A stretch of DNA of 64,000 nucleotides from Streptomyces angustmyceticus (GCF_019933235.1 NZ_CP082945.1:2604001-2668000); one strand, 5' to 3'. Shown: positions 45,931 to 58,500, counted from the first letter of the stretch. Notes: generated from the letters alone by a model not told the origin. Program-made: numbers and translations.

Positions 45931-46791
45931 ATGTCCGTGCTCAGATCCGGCTCCCCCCACCGACCCGCACGGTCCCTCGCGGCCGTGGCCGGGGTCCTCC
46001 TCGCGGTCCTCTCCCTCCTGCTCGGGCTGCCGGGCGCCGCCGGCGCCGCGGCCACCCGGCACGCACCCGAACCCAGCCACCCCGGCCAGGACTGGGCCGG
46101 TTCCCAGATCGCCCGGCACGAGGGCACCGCGGCCGGGCTCCCGCCGGCCGCACCGTCCCTCGCGGCGTCCGTCGAGGGCGTGGACGTCAGCAGCCACAAC
46201 GGCAGCGTCGCCTGGTCGACCCTCTGGAACAGCGGTGTCCGCTTCGCCTACGTGAAGGCGACCGAGTCCACCAGCTACACCAACCCCTCCTTCGCGCAGC
46301 AGTACAACGGCTCCTACAACGCCGGCATGATCCGGGGCGCGTACCACTTCGCCACCCCGGACACCTCCAGCGGCGCCGCCCAGGCCACCTACTTCGTCCA
46401 GCACGGCGGCGGCTGGTCCCGGGACGGCAAGACGCTGCCCGGCGCGCTCGACATGGAGTACAACCCCTACGGCGCCACCTGTTACGGGCTGAGCGCGGCC
46501 GGCCTGGTCAACTGGATGAAGGACTGGTTCGCCACCTACAAGGCGCGCACCGGCCGGGACGCCGTCATCTACACCTCCACCGGCTGGTGGAAGCAGTGCA
46601 CCGGCAACTCCACCGCCTTCGGCGCCGTCAACCCCCTGTGGATACCGCGCTACGGCTCCTCGGTCGGCGAACTCCCGGCCGGCTGGGGCTTCCACACCGT
46701 CTGGCAGTACACCTCGTCCGGCCCGACGGTCGGTGACCACAATCGCTTCAACGGCGCGCTGGACCGCCTCCGGGCCCTCGCCAACGGCTAG
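45931..46791 (+). CDS. Secreted GH25 muramidase (lysozyme)
   Basis: The enzyme cleaves the MurNAc-GlcNAc bond in peptidoglycan. It has a signal peptide (residues 1-40, cleavage near AGAAATRH), a short linker, then a GH25 barrel. Catalytic residues D85 (GVDVSSHNG) and the D174-x-E176 pair (GALDMEYNP) match cellosyl-type lysozymes. Length is 286 aa; no binding module is fused. ATG 45931 has GGAGG 5 nt upstream. It shares a bidirectional terminator with lon. Confidence 0.96.
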   Translation: MSVLRSGSPHRPARSLAAVAGVLLAVLSLLLGLPGAAGAAATRHAPEPSHPGQDWAGSQIARHEGTAAGLPPAAPSLAASVEGVDVSSHNGSVAWSTLWNSGVRFAYVKATESTSYTNPSFAQQYNGSYNAGMIRGAYHFATPDTSSGAAQATYFVQHGGGWSRDGKTLPGALDMEYNPYGATCYGLSAAGLVNWMKDWFATYKARTGRDAVIYTSTGWWKQCTGNSTAFGAVNPLWIPRYGSSVGELPAGWGFHTVWQYTSSGPTVGDHNRFNGALDRLRALANG

Positions 46792-46810
46792 CGCGCCCCC
46801 GCGCACACGG

Positions 46811-46854
46811 CGGCGGCCGGCCCGGTCCCTCCGCGGGAGCCGGGCCGGCCGCCG
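46811..46854. terminator. Bidirectional terminator between lysozyme and lon
   Basis: CGGCGGCCGGCCCGGTCCC pairs with its near-complement on the right (one bulge), with a 5-nt loop. It lies between convergent stops. Confidence 0.75.
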
Positions 46855-46859
46855 TTGCC

Positions 46860-49268
<2,409 letters not shown>

Positions 49269-49289
49269 GATCTCCCCTTCGGCAAACAA

Positions 49290-49310
49290 GTTGAGCTGTA
49301 CTCACTCAAT
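49290..49310. promoter_or_regulatory. HAIR element (HspR operator) upstream of lon
   Basis: TTGAG-N9-CTCAA (49291-49309), read as GTTGAGC-N7-ACTCAAT, fits the HAIR consensus CTTGAGT-N7-ACTCAAG at 12 of 14 defined positions. It is next to the lon start codon region, as in other streptomycetes. Confidence 0.8.
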
Positions 49311-49357
49311 GCGGCCGGGGTGGGAGATGTTCCCCCGGAGCCGTTCGCTGTGAGCGA

Positions 49358-50200
49358 TCACCCGGGCTGCCAGTGGGCGGGGCGGGACAGGGCCGCCGGC
49401 AGCCGGGTCGCCGCGTCGCCCCGGGCCGCGTCGAGCTGCGCCCGGGTGAGGAAGAGGGCGCCGGTGAGGTCGGCGCCGGAGAGGTCCGCGTCCCGCAGGT
49501 CGGCACCGATCAGGTCCGCCGTGCGCAGATCGGCGCCGGTGAGGTCGGCCGCGACGAGGCAGGCCCCGCGGAGGCTCGCGCCCCTCAGGCGGGCGCCCTT
49601 GAGGCGGGCCCCCAGGAGATCGGCGCCGCGCCGGTCCTTCTTGCGGCCCGGGACCTCGGCCCGTACGAGCTCGCTGGCGCGCAGCAGCAGGGCGTTGACC
49701 TCGCTCCGGTGGGCCGGCACGTCGAGGGCCGTGAGCTCCTCGGCACCGCCGCGGGTGAGGGCCTCGGTCTTCTCCAGCGCGGCCCGCAGACCGGCGTGCA
49801 CCGGGCGGGCGGCCGGCCGGGCCAGCGCCTCGGCCAGGTACCACAGGAGTTCGTGCAGCTGCCGCATGACGGGGAAGACCTCGAACATCTGCCGGGCGGT
49901 CCCCGGGGCCCCTCGCCAGTCCTGCCCGCCGAAGGTGACCTGGGAGACCTTCTGGCCGGCGCCGAAGCAGTCGAAGACGGTGCAGCCGGAGAAGCCGCGC
50001 GGGCGCAGCTCGGCGTGGATGCCGCAGCGGAAGTCCGTTTGCAGGTTCGGGCAGGGGCGGCCGGCGTCCTTGTCGATCGCGAAGTCCGCGGAGGCCGCGA
50101 ACGGCAGCGCGACACAGCAGAGCCCGAAGCAACTGCCGCAGTCGGACCGCAGGCCGAGAGCGGCGGTGTCCGAAGCGGCTTCCTGGTGGTCTGGGGACAC
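49358..50200 (-). CDS. Pentapeptide-repeat protein with Cys-rich N-terminus
   Basis: The 280-aa protein has an N-terminal Cys cluster (CGSCFGLCC, later FRCGIH and CTVFDCFG) that may bind metal. A helical middle follows, then about 15 A(D/N)LxG-type repeats (GADLLGARLKGARLRGASLR ... GADLTGALF) forming a right-handed beta helix. GTG 50200 has AGGAG 10 nt upstream. The role is unknown; some pentapeptide proteins mimic DNA or protect gyrase, but the Cys-rich head is different. Confidence 0.85.
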   Translation of the reverse strand: MSPDHQEAASDTAALGLRSDCGSCFGLCCVALPFAASADFAIDKDAGRPCPNLQTDFRCGIHAELRPRGFSGCTVFDCFGAGQKVSQVTFGGQDWRGAPGTARQMFEVFPVMRQLHELLWYLAEALARPAARPVHAGLRAALEKTEALTRGGAEELTALDVPAHRSEVNALLLRASELVRAEVPGRKKDRRGADLLGARLKGARLRGASLRGACLVAADLTGADLRTADLIGADLRDADLSGADLTGALFLTRAQLDAARGDAATRLPAALSRPAHWQPG

Positions 50201-50358
50201 GGTGCGCGCACTCCTGGGGCCGGCGGGCGCCCGCGGGGCCCGCGGGCGGAAGGAACCGCCATTCTCCCAGGTGCCGGCGGGGCGCCGCGTTCTCCGGGTG
50301 CGTGCGCCGCGAGCGGCCAACGGCCCGTTCGCCGACCGGCGTTGTCAGTGGTCGCCCC

Positions 50359-50371
50359 TAGCCTCGGAACC
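50359..50371 (+). promoter_or_regulatory. Leaderless promoter of the DUF1877 gene
   Basis: TAGCCT (50359-50364), 7 nt, then ATG 50372, with no ribosome site. Confidence 0.6.
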
Positions 50372-50875
50372 ATGAGCATGATCGGAGCGTATGCACGCGT
50401 CACCCCCGCCGAACTCCACCGCGCCCTGGACGATCCCGAGTGGGCGCTGGAGCTGGTCGGCGGGCGGATGGAGGCGGAGGCCCAGGAGTGTCCGCGGCCC
50501 GCGCCGGCGCGCTGCCTGGATGTCGACACAGCCTGGGACGCCCTCGGGTTCCTGCTGCGCCGGGCGGCCTTCCCGGTGGACATCGTCCACGGCGAGGAGC
50601 CCGTACCCGGCGCCGACGACTGGGGCTACGGCCCGCCCCGCTACCTCACCCCCGAGCGGGTGCGGACCGCCGCCGGGGCCCTGGCGGAGATATCGGGCGA
50701 GCGCCTGACGGCCGGGGTCGGTCCCGGGGATCTGGCCGCGGCGGAGGTCTACCCGGCGATCGTCTGGGAGCGGGGCATGCCCCTGGACTTCGTGAGCGAG
50801 CACTACGAGCTGCTGCGGCCGTTCTTCCGCGCGGCGGCGGACGAGGGGGACGGCATGCTGATGTGGCTCGGATAG
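50372..50875 (+). CDS. DUF1877 (YfbM-like) protein
   Basis: The 167-aa protein begins MSMIGAYARVTPAELHRAL and contains CLDVDTAWDALGFLL and WGYGPPRYLTPERV, the standard DUF1877 pattern. No catalytic role is known for the family. It has no signal peptide. It is divergent from the pentapeptide gene and appears leaderless. Confidence 0.88.
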   Translation: MSMIGAYARVTPAELHRALDDPEWALELVGGRMEAEAQECPRPAPARCLDVDTAWDALGFLLRRAAFPVDIVHGEEPVPGADDWGYGPPRYLTPERVRTAAGALAEISGERLTAGVGPGDLAAAEVYPAIVWERGMPLDFVSEHYELLRPFFRAAADEGDGMLMWLG

Positions 50876-50946
50876 CGGCGCGGCCGGGTCCGGCGGGGCC
50901 GCGCCGGGAGCTCTTCGAACACGTCCTCACACCGCGTCAGGACTGC

Positions 50947-50958
50947 TACCTTCACGGC
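50947..50958 (+). promoter_or_regulatory. Leaderless promoter of the membrane protein gene
   Basis: TACCTT (50947-50952), 6 nt, then ATG 50959. Confidence 0.55.
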
Positions 50959-51537
50959 ATGTTGCAGCGGATGTCGGGGGTTTTCATCGGCGCATTCTTC
51001 GGGACGGTCTTCGTGGTCGCGAACGCCCACGAGCCGCTGAGTCCCGCGATCGGCCTCGCCCTGCGGGTGCTCGCGGTGCTCACCTTCGCCGGGCTGGTGG
51101 CGCTCGCGCTGCGGGCCGGGCGGCTCGACGGGCCCGAGGCTCAGGACGCCGAGCCCGCCCGTGCGGACTGGTTCCGGGGGCGGTTCGCGTTCGTCGTGGG
51201 GGCCGAGGCGGTGCTGCTGGTCGGCGGCAATCTCGCGCTGCGGGCCGCGGGCGCTCCGCCGGAGACCGCCGTGGCCTGGATCGCGCTGATCGTCGGTCTG
51301 CACTTCGTCGCGCTGATGGCGGTCTGGAAGCAGCGCAGCATCGCCGTTCCCGGTGTCGCGCTGACCGCGCTGGGCGTGACGGGACTGGGCATGGCGGGCA
51401 CCTCGGCCGTGGCGTGGGTGCCGTTCGTCAGCGGGGTGCTGTCCGGTGTGGCGCTGCTGGGCGGCTGCGCCTACGCCATCGCGGGCACCTACCGCTCGGC
51501 GGTCCGCTCCGGCCGGCGGCTCCCGGACGCTCAGTAG
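50959..51537 (+). CDS. Putative membrane protein (about 6 helices)
   Basis: The 192-aa protein shows around six hydrophobic segments (for example GVFIGAFFGTVFVVA, VLAVLTFAGLVALAL, VSGVLSGVALLGGCAYAIAG) with short polar loops and a basic C-terminus. No family is recognised. Its stop overlaps the convergent rhomboid-like gene by 7 nt. Confidence 0.8.
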   Translation: MLQRMSGVFIGAFFGTVFVVANAHEPLSPAIGLALRVLAVLTFAGLVALALRAGRLDGPEAQDAEPARADWFRGRFAFVVGAEAVLLVGGNLALRAAGAPPETAVAWIALIVGLHFVALMAVWKQRSIAVPGVALTALGVTGLGMAGTSAVAWVPFVSGVLSGVALLGGCAYAIAGTYRSAVRSGRRLPDAQ

Positions 51538-52397
51538 GTCCGCATGCCCCGCAGCGCCGGATGACCCAGGTCGCCCAGGAGCGGCGCGGGCCGGGCGAGG
51601 GCGGTGCGCCAGCGGCGGAGCAGCGGCCAGCTCGCGACGCCCAGGGCGAGCGAGAGCAGATGGCCCCATTCGGTCATCGGGTCGGCGTAGGCGAGCAGAT
51701 CGGTCACGGCCAGGTAGCCGACGCCGGCCAGCAGCGGCCAGCGCAGCCAGCCGGGCAGCAGTCCGGCGAGGGCTCCGATGCTGGTCATCACGCCGAAGCT
51801 GATGCCGTAGTCGAGACGGTGCAGCGAGCTCTCCGGCAGCCGGCCGGCGGCGACGGAGAAGGCGACCGGCACCTCGGTGGCGAGGGTGGCCAGCACATGT
51901 CCGCCGAAGAAGACGGCGGCCGTGCGCAGTGGGCCGATCCGCCGCTCCAGCGCGGTCAGGACGAAGAGGAAGCCGAGGGCGTACGCGGAGGTCATGCCGC
52001 CCGCGATCCACAGCGCGCTGGCGACCAGCACCAGCAGCGGGGCCTGCGCGAGATGGGCGACGTCCGTGCTGGAGCCCTGGAGCAGGTCGGAGACGAGCGC
52101 CGGGTCGGCGTACTCGGCGAAGAGCGAGGTGGCCACGAGGAGCAGGGCGTAGCCGAAGGTGAAGGGGGTGCCGAGGGGCGTGGGCAGCAGCCGCCCGGCC
52201 CGCCGCCGCGGGGGCACCGGCGCCGCGGCGGGCTCCGCCTCCCGCGCGCGGACCGTGCGGGGCACGCGCTGGCGGGGGATGCCCGCCAGCAGGCCCGGCG
52301 CGAGGGCCGGTGACGCGTCCGGGCCGCGGTCCGGCCCCGGTATGACGGAGGGGGCGCGATCGGCCCGCGCTCTCCCGGCGGATCCCAGCCAGCTCAC
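51531..52397 (-). CDS. Rhomboid-like membrane protein
   Basis: The 288-aa protein has a basic, Pro-rich N-terminal ~70 residues and about six membrane helices. The motif DYGISFGVMTSIGALAG resembles the rhomboid GxSG region but lacks the second Gly directly after Ser, and a later EWGHLLSLALG resembles the HxxG helix. It may be active or a pseudoprotease. GTG 52397 is used; AGGGG is 11 nt upstream. It overlaps the convergent gene by 7 nt at the 3' end. Confidence 0.7.
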   Translation of the reverse strand: MSWLGSAGRARADRAPSVIPGPDRGPDASPALAPGLLAGIPRQRVPRTVRAREAEPAAAPVPPRRRAGRLLPTPLGTPFTFGYALLLVATSLFAEYADPALVSDLLQGSSTDVAHLAQAPLLVLVASALWIAGGMTSAYALGFLFVLTALERRIGPLRTAAVFFGGHVLATLATEVPVAFSVAAGRLPESSLHRLDYGISFGVMTSIGALAGLLPGWLRWPLLAGVGYLAVTDLLAYADPMTEWGHLLSLALGVASWPLLRRWRTALARPAPLLGDLGHPALRGMRTY

Positions 52398-52531
52398 TTG
52401 TCCGAGGCCCCTTCCGTCCCTGGCGCGTCCGGTCAGCCACGTCCATGTCCCGGCCGTGGTTCCCCTGCCCCGCCCTACGTTCCGGACCAGCCTGCACGCT
52501 CAACCCATGAGGAAGCTGTGCGAGTGACATC

Positions 52532-52565
52532 CCTCACATGAGGCAACCCCGGTGAGGAGCCTCAC
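52532..52565. promoter_or_regulatory. Paired palindromes in a divergent promoter region
   Basis: CCTCACATGAGG (52532-52543) and GTGAGGAGCCTCAC (52552-52565) are perfect inverted repeats that share CCTCA/TGAGG, spaced by 8 nt. A further TGAGG lies at 52508. They lie between the rhomboid-like and spermidine-synthase-like genes. They may be a double operator for an unknown regulator. Confidence 0.5.
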
Positions 52566-52630
52566 GTCCGTAACCGGGGCCGGTCCCCCCGTCGCATTCC
52601 GTTGGACCGGCACGGCCCGTATTGGCCACC

Positions 52631-53404
52631 ATGGGCGCCATGGCTCCCGTGACTCCGACCCAGGAAACGACCGGCCTCCCCGAGGCCCCGCGCACGCTCG
52701 ACCGCCGCGAGGGCCCGTACGGCGAGGTGGTGCTGCGCCGGCGGGGCGGACCCCCCGCCAAGACCGGAGTTGACGGCTCCGGCACCCCCTCCGCACCCGT
52801 GATCTACGAGATCATCGCCAACGGCTGCTTCCTGATGGACACCTCCGACGGCCGGTCCGAGCGGCTGCTGATCGACGCCGCGCTGGACGCGCTGCCGGCC
52901 GAGCGGGACCGGCCCTCCGTGCTGATCGGCGGCCTCGGCGTCGGGTTCTCCCTGGCCCGCGCCGCCGCCCGGCCGCGCTGGGGCCGGATCGTCGTCGTCG
53001 AGCGCGAGGAGGCGGTCATCGACTGGCACCGCAGGGGCCCGCTCTCGGCCGTCTCGGCGGCCGCGCTGGCCGATCCGCGCAGCGAGATCCTGCACACCGA
53101 CCTGGTCGCCCACCTGCGGCCGGAAAACACCCAGGACACCTACGACGCCCTGTGCCTGGACATCGACAACGGCCCCGACTGGACCGTCACCGAGGACAAC
53201 GACAGCCTCTACTCCCCCGCCGGACTCGCCGCCTGCCGCGACCGCCTGACACCCGGCGGCGTGCTCGCCGTCTGGTCCGCGCAGCCGTCCCCGGCGTTCG
53301 AGGAAGCCTTGCGAAATGCCGGTTTCCACGGGGTACATACGGAAGAGATCCCCGTTGTCCGAGGCGTCCCTGACGTGGTCCATCTCGCGCGCAAGGGCGC
53401 GTAG
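52631..53404 (+). CDS. Spermidine-synthase-like SAM-fold protein
   Basis: The 257-aa protein has the SpeE-type Rossmann core: LIGGLGVGFSLARAAA, VVVEREEAVIDWHR, ALCLDIDNGPDW and TPGGVLAVWSAQP. The conserved Asp of the aminopropyltransferase (DxxDP-type) appears as LDIDNGPDW. Many such actinobacterial homologues are not true spermidine synthases. No decarboxylase neighbour is seen. Start choice between ATG 52631 and 52640 is open; no ribosome site is clear. It precedes a two-component system by 63 nt. Confidence 0.8.
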   Translation: MGAMAPVTPTQETTGLPEAPRTLDRREGPYGEVVLRRRGGPPAKTGVDGSGTPSAPVIYEIIANGCFLMDTSDGRSERLLIDAALDALPAERDRPSVLIGGLGVGFSLARAAARPRWGRIVVVEREEAVIDWHRRGPLSAVSAAALADPRSEILHTDLVAHLRPENTQDTYDALCLDIDNGPDWTVTEDNDSLYSPAGLAACRDRLTPGGVLAVWSAQPSPAFEEALRNAGFHGVHTEEIPVVRGVPDVVHLARKGA

Positions 53405-53467
53405 CCGACACTCGCGCCATGCCCGTACGCTGCTGCCCAGCAATACGCGACCACGCAGGGGCGGGCG

Positions 53468-54205
53468 ATGGACCAGACTCAGACAACGCAGGGCGGCGCC
53501 GCCGCCACGCCGGGCGCCCAGCGCCGGGTACTGGTCGTGGAGGACGACCCGACGATCGTCGACGCCATCGCGGCCCGGCTGCGCGCCGAGGGCTTCCAGG
53601 TGCAGACGGCGACCGACGGGCCGGCCGCGGTGGAGACCGCGGAGGCATGGCAGCCGGACCTGCTGGTCCTCGACGTGATGCTGCCGGGCTTCGACGGCCT
53701 GGAGGTGTGCCGCCGGGTCCAGGCCCAGCGCCCGGTGCCGGTGATGATGCTCACCGCACGGGACGACGAGACCGACATGCTCGTCGGCCTCGGCGTCGGC
53801 GCCGACGACTACATGACCAAGCCGTTCTCCATGCGGGAGCTGGCCGCCCGGGTACACGTCCTGCTGCGCCGGGTCGAGCGCGCCGCGCTGGCCGCACACA
53901 CCCCGCGCAGCGGCATCCTGCGGCTGGGCGAGCTGGAGATCGACCACGCCCAGCGCCGGGTGCGGGTGCGCGGCTCGGACGTCCACCTGACGCCCACCGA
54001 GTTCGACCTGCTGGTCTGCCTGGCGAACACCCCGCGCGCGGTGCTCTCCCGTGAGCAGCTGCTGGCCGAGGTGTGGGACTGGGCGGACGCCTCCGGGACC
54101 CGTACGGTCGACAGCCACATCAAGGCCCTGCGCCGCAAGATCGGCGCCGAGCGCATCCGTACGGTCCACGGCGTCGGCTACGCCCTGGAGACCCCGGCCG
54201 CATGA
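53468..54205 (+). CDS. OmpR/PhoB-family response regulator
   Basis: The 245-aa regulator has a receiver domain (D26-D27, phospho-acceptor D69 in LLVLDVMLPGFDG, T96, K118 in YMTKPFS) and a winged-helix output domain (PTEFDLLVCLANTPRAVLSR; RTVDSHIKALRRKIG). It overlaps the kinase gene by 4 nt (ATGA), so the pair is coupled. The stimulus is unknown; a conserved position next to kgd suggests a link to central metabolism but does not prove it. Confidence 0.96.
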   Translation: MDQTQTTQGGAAATPGAQRRVLVVEDDPTIVDAIAARLRAEGFQVQTATDGPAAVETAEAWQPDLLVLDVMLPGFDGLEVCRRVQAQRPVPVMMLTARDDETDMLVGLGVGADDYMTKPFSMRELAARVHVLLRRVERAALAAHTPRSGILRLGELEIDHAQRRVRVRGSDVHLTPTEFDLLVCLANTPRAVLSREQLLAEVWDWADASGTRTVDSHIKALRRKIGAERIRTVHGVGYALETPAA

Positions 54206-55338
54206 CGCGGCGGTGGTGGCACACGCCGGTACGCGAGCTGGGGCGGCGGGTCTGGGAGGGCCTGCGCCCGCTCGACCCCTACCGCTCGGTCAAGGCCGCG
54301 CTCGGGGCACTGGTCAGCGTCTCGGTGATCATCACCACGCTGCTGGTCTTCGTCGCGATGCACTCGGCGACCGAGCTGCGGGTGATCACGATCTTCTCGA
54401 TCATCGCCTCGCTGCTGATCACCCAGTTCGTGGCCAACAGCCTGACCGCCCCGCTCGACGAGATGACGGACGTCACCCGCTCGATGGCGCACGGCAACTA
54501 CAGCCGCCGGGTCCGGGCGGAGCGCCGCGACGAGTTCGGCGACCTGGCGACCGCCTTCAACCGGATGGCGGCCGACCTGGAGGCGGTGGACACCCACCGC
54601 AAGGAGCTGGTGGCCAACGTCTCGCACGAGCTGCGCACCCCGATCGCCGCGCTCCGCGCCGTCCTGGAGAACGTGGTCGACGGGGTCAGCGAGCCGGACC
54701 CGGAGACGATGCGGACGGCGCTGAAGCAGACCGAGCGGCTCGGCCGCCTCGTCGAGCACCTGCTGGACCTGTCCCGCCTCGACAACGGGGTGGTGCCGCT
54801 GCACGCCCGGCGCTTCGAGGTCTGGCCGTACCTGTCCGGGGTGCTCAAGGAGGCCAACATGAGCCGGGGCGCCTCCACCCTGTCGGGGCCGTCGGGGGTC
54901 GCCGGCTCCGGCACCCACACCCGTACGGACGTCCACCTCCACCTCGACGTCTCGCCGCCGGAGCTGACCGCGCACGCGGACGCCGAGCGGCTGCACCAGG
55001 TCGTGGCCAATCTCATCGACAACGCGATCAAGCACAGCCCCCGGCACGGCCGGGTCACGGTGCACGCGCGGCGCGGCGAGGGCCCCGAGAGCCTGGTGGT
55101 GGAGGTGCAGGACGAGGGGCCCGGCATTCCGGAGTCGGAGCGCTACCGGGTTTTCGAGCGGTTCAACCGCGGCGGCCCGGCGCCCTCGGGCCCCGGCTCC
55201 GACGGGGGCACCGGCCTGGGCCTGGCCATCGCGCGCTGGGCCGTGGACCTGCACGGCGGACGCATCGGCGTGGCCGAATCCCCGCGCGGTTGCCGGATCC
55301 GGGTCACTCTTCCGGGGTTGGAGTCAGCTCGAAGCTGA
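54202..55338 (+). CDS. Sensor histidine kinase
   Basis: 378 aa. Two adjacent membrane helices (residues 33-80) with almost no extracytoplasmic loop are followed by HAMP ([19 protein letters not shown]), HisKA with H142 ([12 protein letters not shown]), and HATPase ([28 protein letters not shown]). The missing sensor loop implies membrane- or cytoplasm-linked sensing. It is the partner of the preceding regulator and ends 226 nt before kgd. Confidence 0.96.
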   Translation: MTRRWWHTPVRELGRRVWEGLRPLDPYRSVKAALGALVSVSVIITTLLVFVAMHSATELRVITIFSIIASLLITQFVANSLTAPLDEMTDVTRSMAHGNYSRRVRAERRDEFGDLATAFNRMAADLEAVDTHRKELVANVSHELRTPIAALRAVLENVVDGVSEPDPETMRTALKQTERLGRLVEHLLDLSRLDNGVVPLHARRFEVWPYLSGVLKEANMSRGASTLSGPSGVAGSGTHTRTDVHLHLDVSPPELTAHADAERLHQVVANLIDNAIKHSPRHGRVTVHARRGEGPESLVVEVQDEGPGIPESERYRVFERFNRGGPAPSGPGSDGGTGLGLAIARWAVDLHGGRIGVAESPRGCRIRVTLPGLESARS

Positions 55339-55508
55339 CGCCGCTGACGTAGGGTCGGTGGTTGGGAGCACTCCCGCGGCGATCACGCCTACCCGGATAC
55401 AGGCAAACCTTGCGTGTTTCCCGTCCGGTCGTGTCCCGAAACACGTCCGGGAATGTGACGTACACGACGAGTACCCCTCCCAGCCTGCATCGAGGGTCAC
55501 AACAGGCG

Positions 55509-55514
55509 TAGCCT
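55509..55514 (+). promoter_or_regulatory. Candidate -10 element of kgd
   Basis: TAGCCT, 50 nt upstream of the GTG start, in the only AT-richer patch of the gap. No clear -35. Confidence 0.35.
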
Positions 55515-55564
55515 TTATTCCCGCTGTCCACCACCTTAGGAAGCGGAAGAGGGCGGTTGCCGCC

Positions 55565-58500
55565 GTGTCGCTACAGTCCCCCAACAGCTCGAGCATCTCG
55601 ACCGACCACGAGGGGCAGGGGAAGAACCCTGCCGCCGCGTTCGGTCCCAATGAGTGGCTCGTCGACGAGATCTACCAGCAGTACCTCCAGGATCCGAACT
55701 CGGTAGACCGAGCCTGGTGGGACTTCTTCGCCGACTACAAGCCGGGCGGTGCCACCGCGCCGGGCCAGCCGGCGGAGGGCTCCCCCGGTGCAAGCACCGG
55801 CTCCGCTGGAGCGGCTGGCGCCGCGCAGCCTCCCGCCCCGGCCCAGTCGACCCCGGCGCCCGCCGCCGAGCCCAAGCCGTCAGCCGCCGCGCCGGCGACC
55901 CCGGCCAAGCCGGCCGCGAGCGCACCGGCCCCGGCGAAGGCCGCACCGGCCAAGCCGGCCGCCAAGGCCGCCGCCCAGAAGGCCGACGGCGAGGTCACCG
56001 CCGGTCCCGAGTTCGTCACCCTGCGCGGCCCGTCGGCCGCCGTTGCGAAGAACATGAACGCCTCCCTGGAGCTGCCGACGGCCACGTCCGTCCGCGCGGT
56101 CCCGGTGAAGCTGCTCTTCGACAACCGCATCGTGATCAACAACCACCTCAAGCGCGCCCGGGGCGGGAAGGTCTCCTTCACCCACCTCATCGGGTACGCG
56201 ATGGTGCAGGCCCTCAAGGCCATGCCGGCGATGAACTACTCCTTCGCGGAGAAGGACGGCAAGCCGACGCTGGTCAAGCCGGACCACGTCAACCTCGGTC
56301 TGGCCATCGACCTGGTGAAGCCGAACGGTGAGCGCCAGCTCGTCGTCGCCGCCATCAAGAAGGCCGAGACGCTGACCTTCTTCGAGTTCTGGCAGGCCTA
56401 CGAGGACATCGTCCGCCGGGCCCGCGACAACAAGCTGACGATGGACGACTTCACCGGGGTCACCGCGTCGCTGACGAACCCGGGCGGCATCGGCACCGTC
56501 CACTCCGTGCCGCGCCTGATGCCGGGCCAGTCCATGATCATGGGCGTCGGCGCGATGGACTACCCCGCGGAGTTCCAGGGCACCTCGCAGGACGCCCTGA
56601 ACAAGCTGGGTGTCTCCAAGGTCATGACGCTGACCAGCACCTACGACCACCGGGTGATCCAGGGCGCCGCCTCCGGCGAGTTCCTGCGGGTCATGAGCCA
56701 GCTGCTGCTCGGCGAGAAGGACTTCTTCGACGACATCTTCAAGTCGTTGCGGATCCCGTACGAGCCGATCCGCTGGATGCGCGACATCGACGCGTCGCAC
56801 GACGACGACGTCACCAAGGCCGCGCGGGTCTTCGAGCTGATCCACTCCTACCGGGTCCGCGGCCACGTCATGGCCGACACCGACCCGCTGGAGTACCACC
56901 AGCGCAAGCACCCCGACCTCGACATCACCGAGCACGGCCTCACCCTGTGGGACCTGGAGCGCGAGTTCGCGGTCGGCGGCTTCTCCGGCAAGTCCATGAT
57001 GAAGCTGCGCGACATCCTCGGCGTGCTGCGCGACTCGTACTGCCGCACCACCGGCATCGAGTTCATGCACATCCAGGACCCGCAGCAGCGCAAGTGGATC
57101 CAGGACCGGGTCGAGCGCTCGCACAAGTCGCCCGAGCGCGAGGAGCAGCTGCGCATCCTGCGCCGGCTGAACTCCGCCGAGGCGTTCGAGACGTTCCTGC
57201 AGACGAAGTACGTCGGCCAGAAGCGCTTCTCGCTGGAGGGCGGCGAGTCCGTCATCCCGCTGCTGGACGCGGTCATCGACTCCGCGGCCGAGTCGCGCCT
57301 GGACGAGGTCGTCATCGGCATGGCCCACCGCGGCCGCCTCAACGTCCTCGCCAACATCGTCGGCAAGTCCTACGCCCAGATCTTCCGCGAGTTCGAGGGC
57401 AACCTCGACCCGAAGTCGATGCACGGCTCCGGCGACGTGAAGTACCACCTGGGCGCCGAGGGCACCTTCACCGGTCTCGACGGCGAGCAGATCACGGTCT
57501 CGCTCACCGCCAACCCCTCCCACCTGGAGGCCGTGGACCCGGTCGTCGAGGGTGTCGCCCGCGCCAAGCAGGACATCATCAACAAGGGCGGCACGGACTT
57601 CACGGTCCTGCCGATCCAGCTGCACGGTGACGCGGCGTTCGCCGGCCAGGGTGTGGTCGCCGAGACGCTGAACATGTCGCAGCTGCGCGGCTACCGCACC
57701 GGCGGCACGGTCCACGTCGTCATCAACAACCAGGTCGGCTTCACCGCCGCCCCGGAGTCGTCGCGCTCGTCCATGTACGCCACCGACGTGGCCCGCATGA
57801 TCGAGGCGCCGATCTTCCACGTGAACGGCGACGACCCCGAGGCCGTCGTCCGCGTTGCCCGTCTGGCCTTCGAGTTCCGCCAGGCGTTCAACAAGGACGT
57901 CGTCATCGACCTGATCTGCTACCGGCGCCGCGGCCACAACGAGTCCGACAACCCGGCCTTCACCCAGCCGCTGATGTACGACCTGATCGACAAGAAGCGC
58001 TCGGTGCGCAAGCTCTACACCGAGTCCCTCATCGGTCGCGGCGACATCACGCTGGAGGAGGCCGAGCAGGCGCTGCAGGACTTCCAGGGCCAGCTGGAGA
58101 AGGTCTTCACCGAGGTCCGCGACGCCACGACGACGCCGGCCGCCCCCGAGGTCCCGCAGCCGAAGGCCGAGTTCCCGGTCTACGTCGACACCGCGATCTC
58201 CCAGGAGGTCGTCAAGCGGATCGCCGAGTCGCAGGTCAACATCCCCGAGCGGGTCACCGTCCACCCGCGTCTGCTGCCCCAGCTGCAGCGCCGCGCGGCC
58301 CAGGTCGAGGACAACACCATCGACTGGGGCATGGGCGAGACCCTCGCCATCGGCTCGCTGCTGATGGAGGGCACCCCGGTCCGGCTCGCCGGCCAGGACT
58401 CCCGCCGCGGCACCTTCGGCCAGCGCCACGCGGTGCTGATCGACCGCGAGACCGGCGACGACTACACCCCGCTGCTCTACCTCTCCGAGGACCAGGCCCG

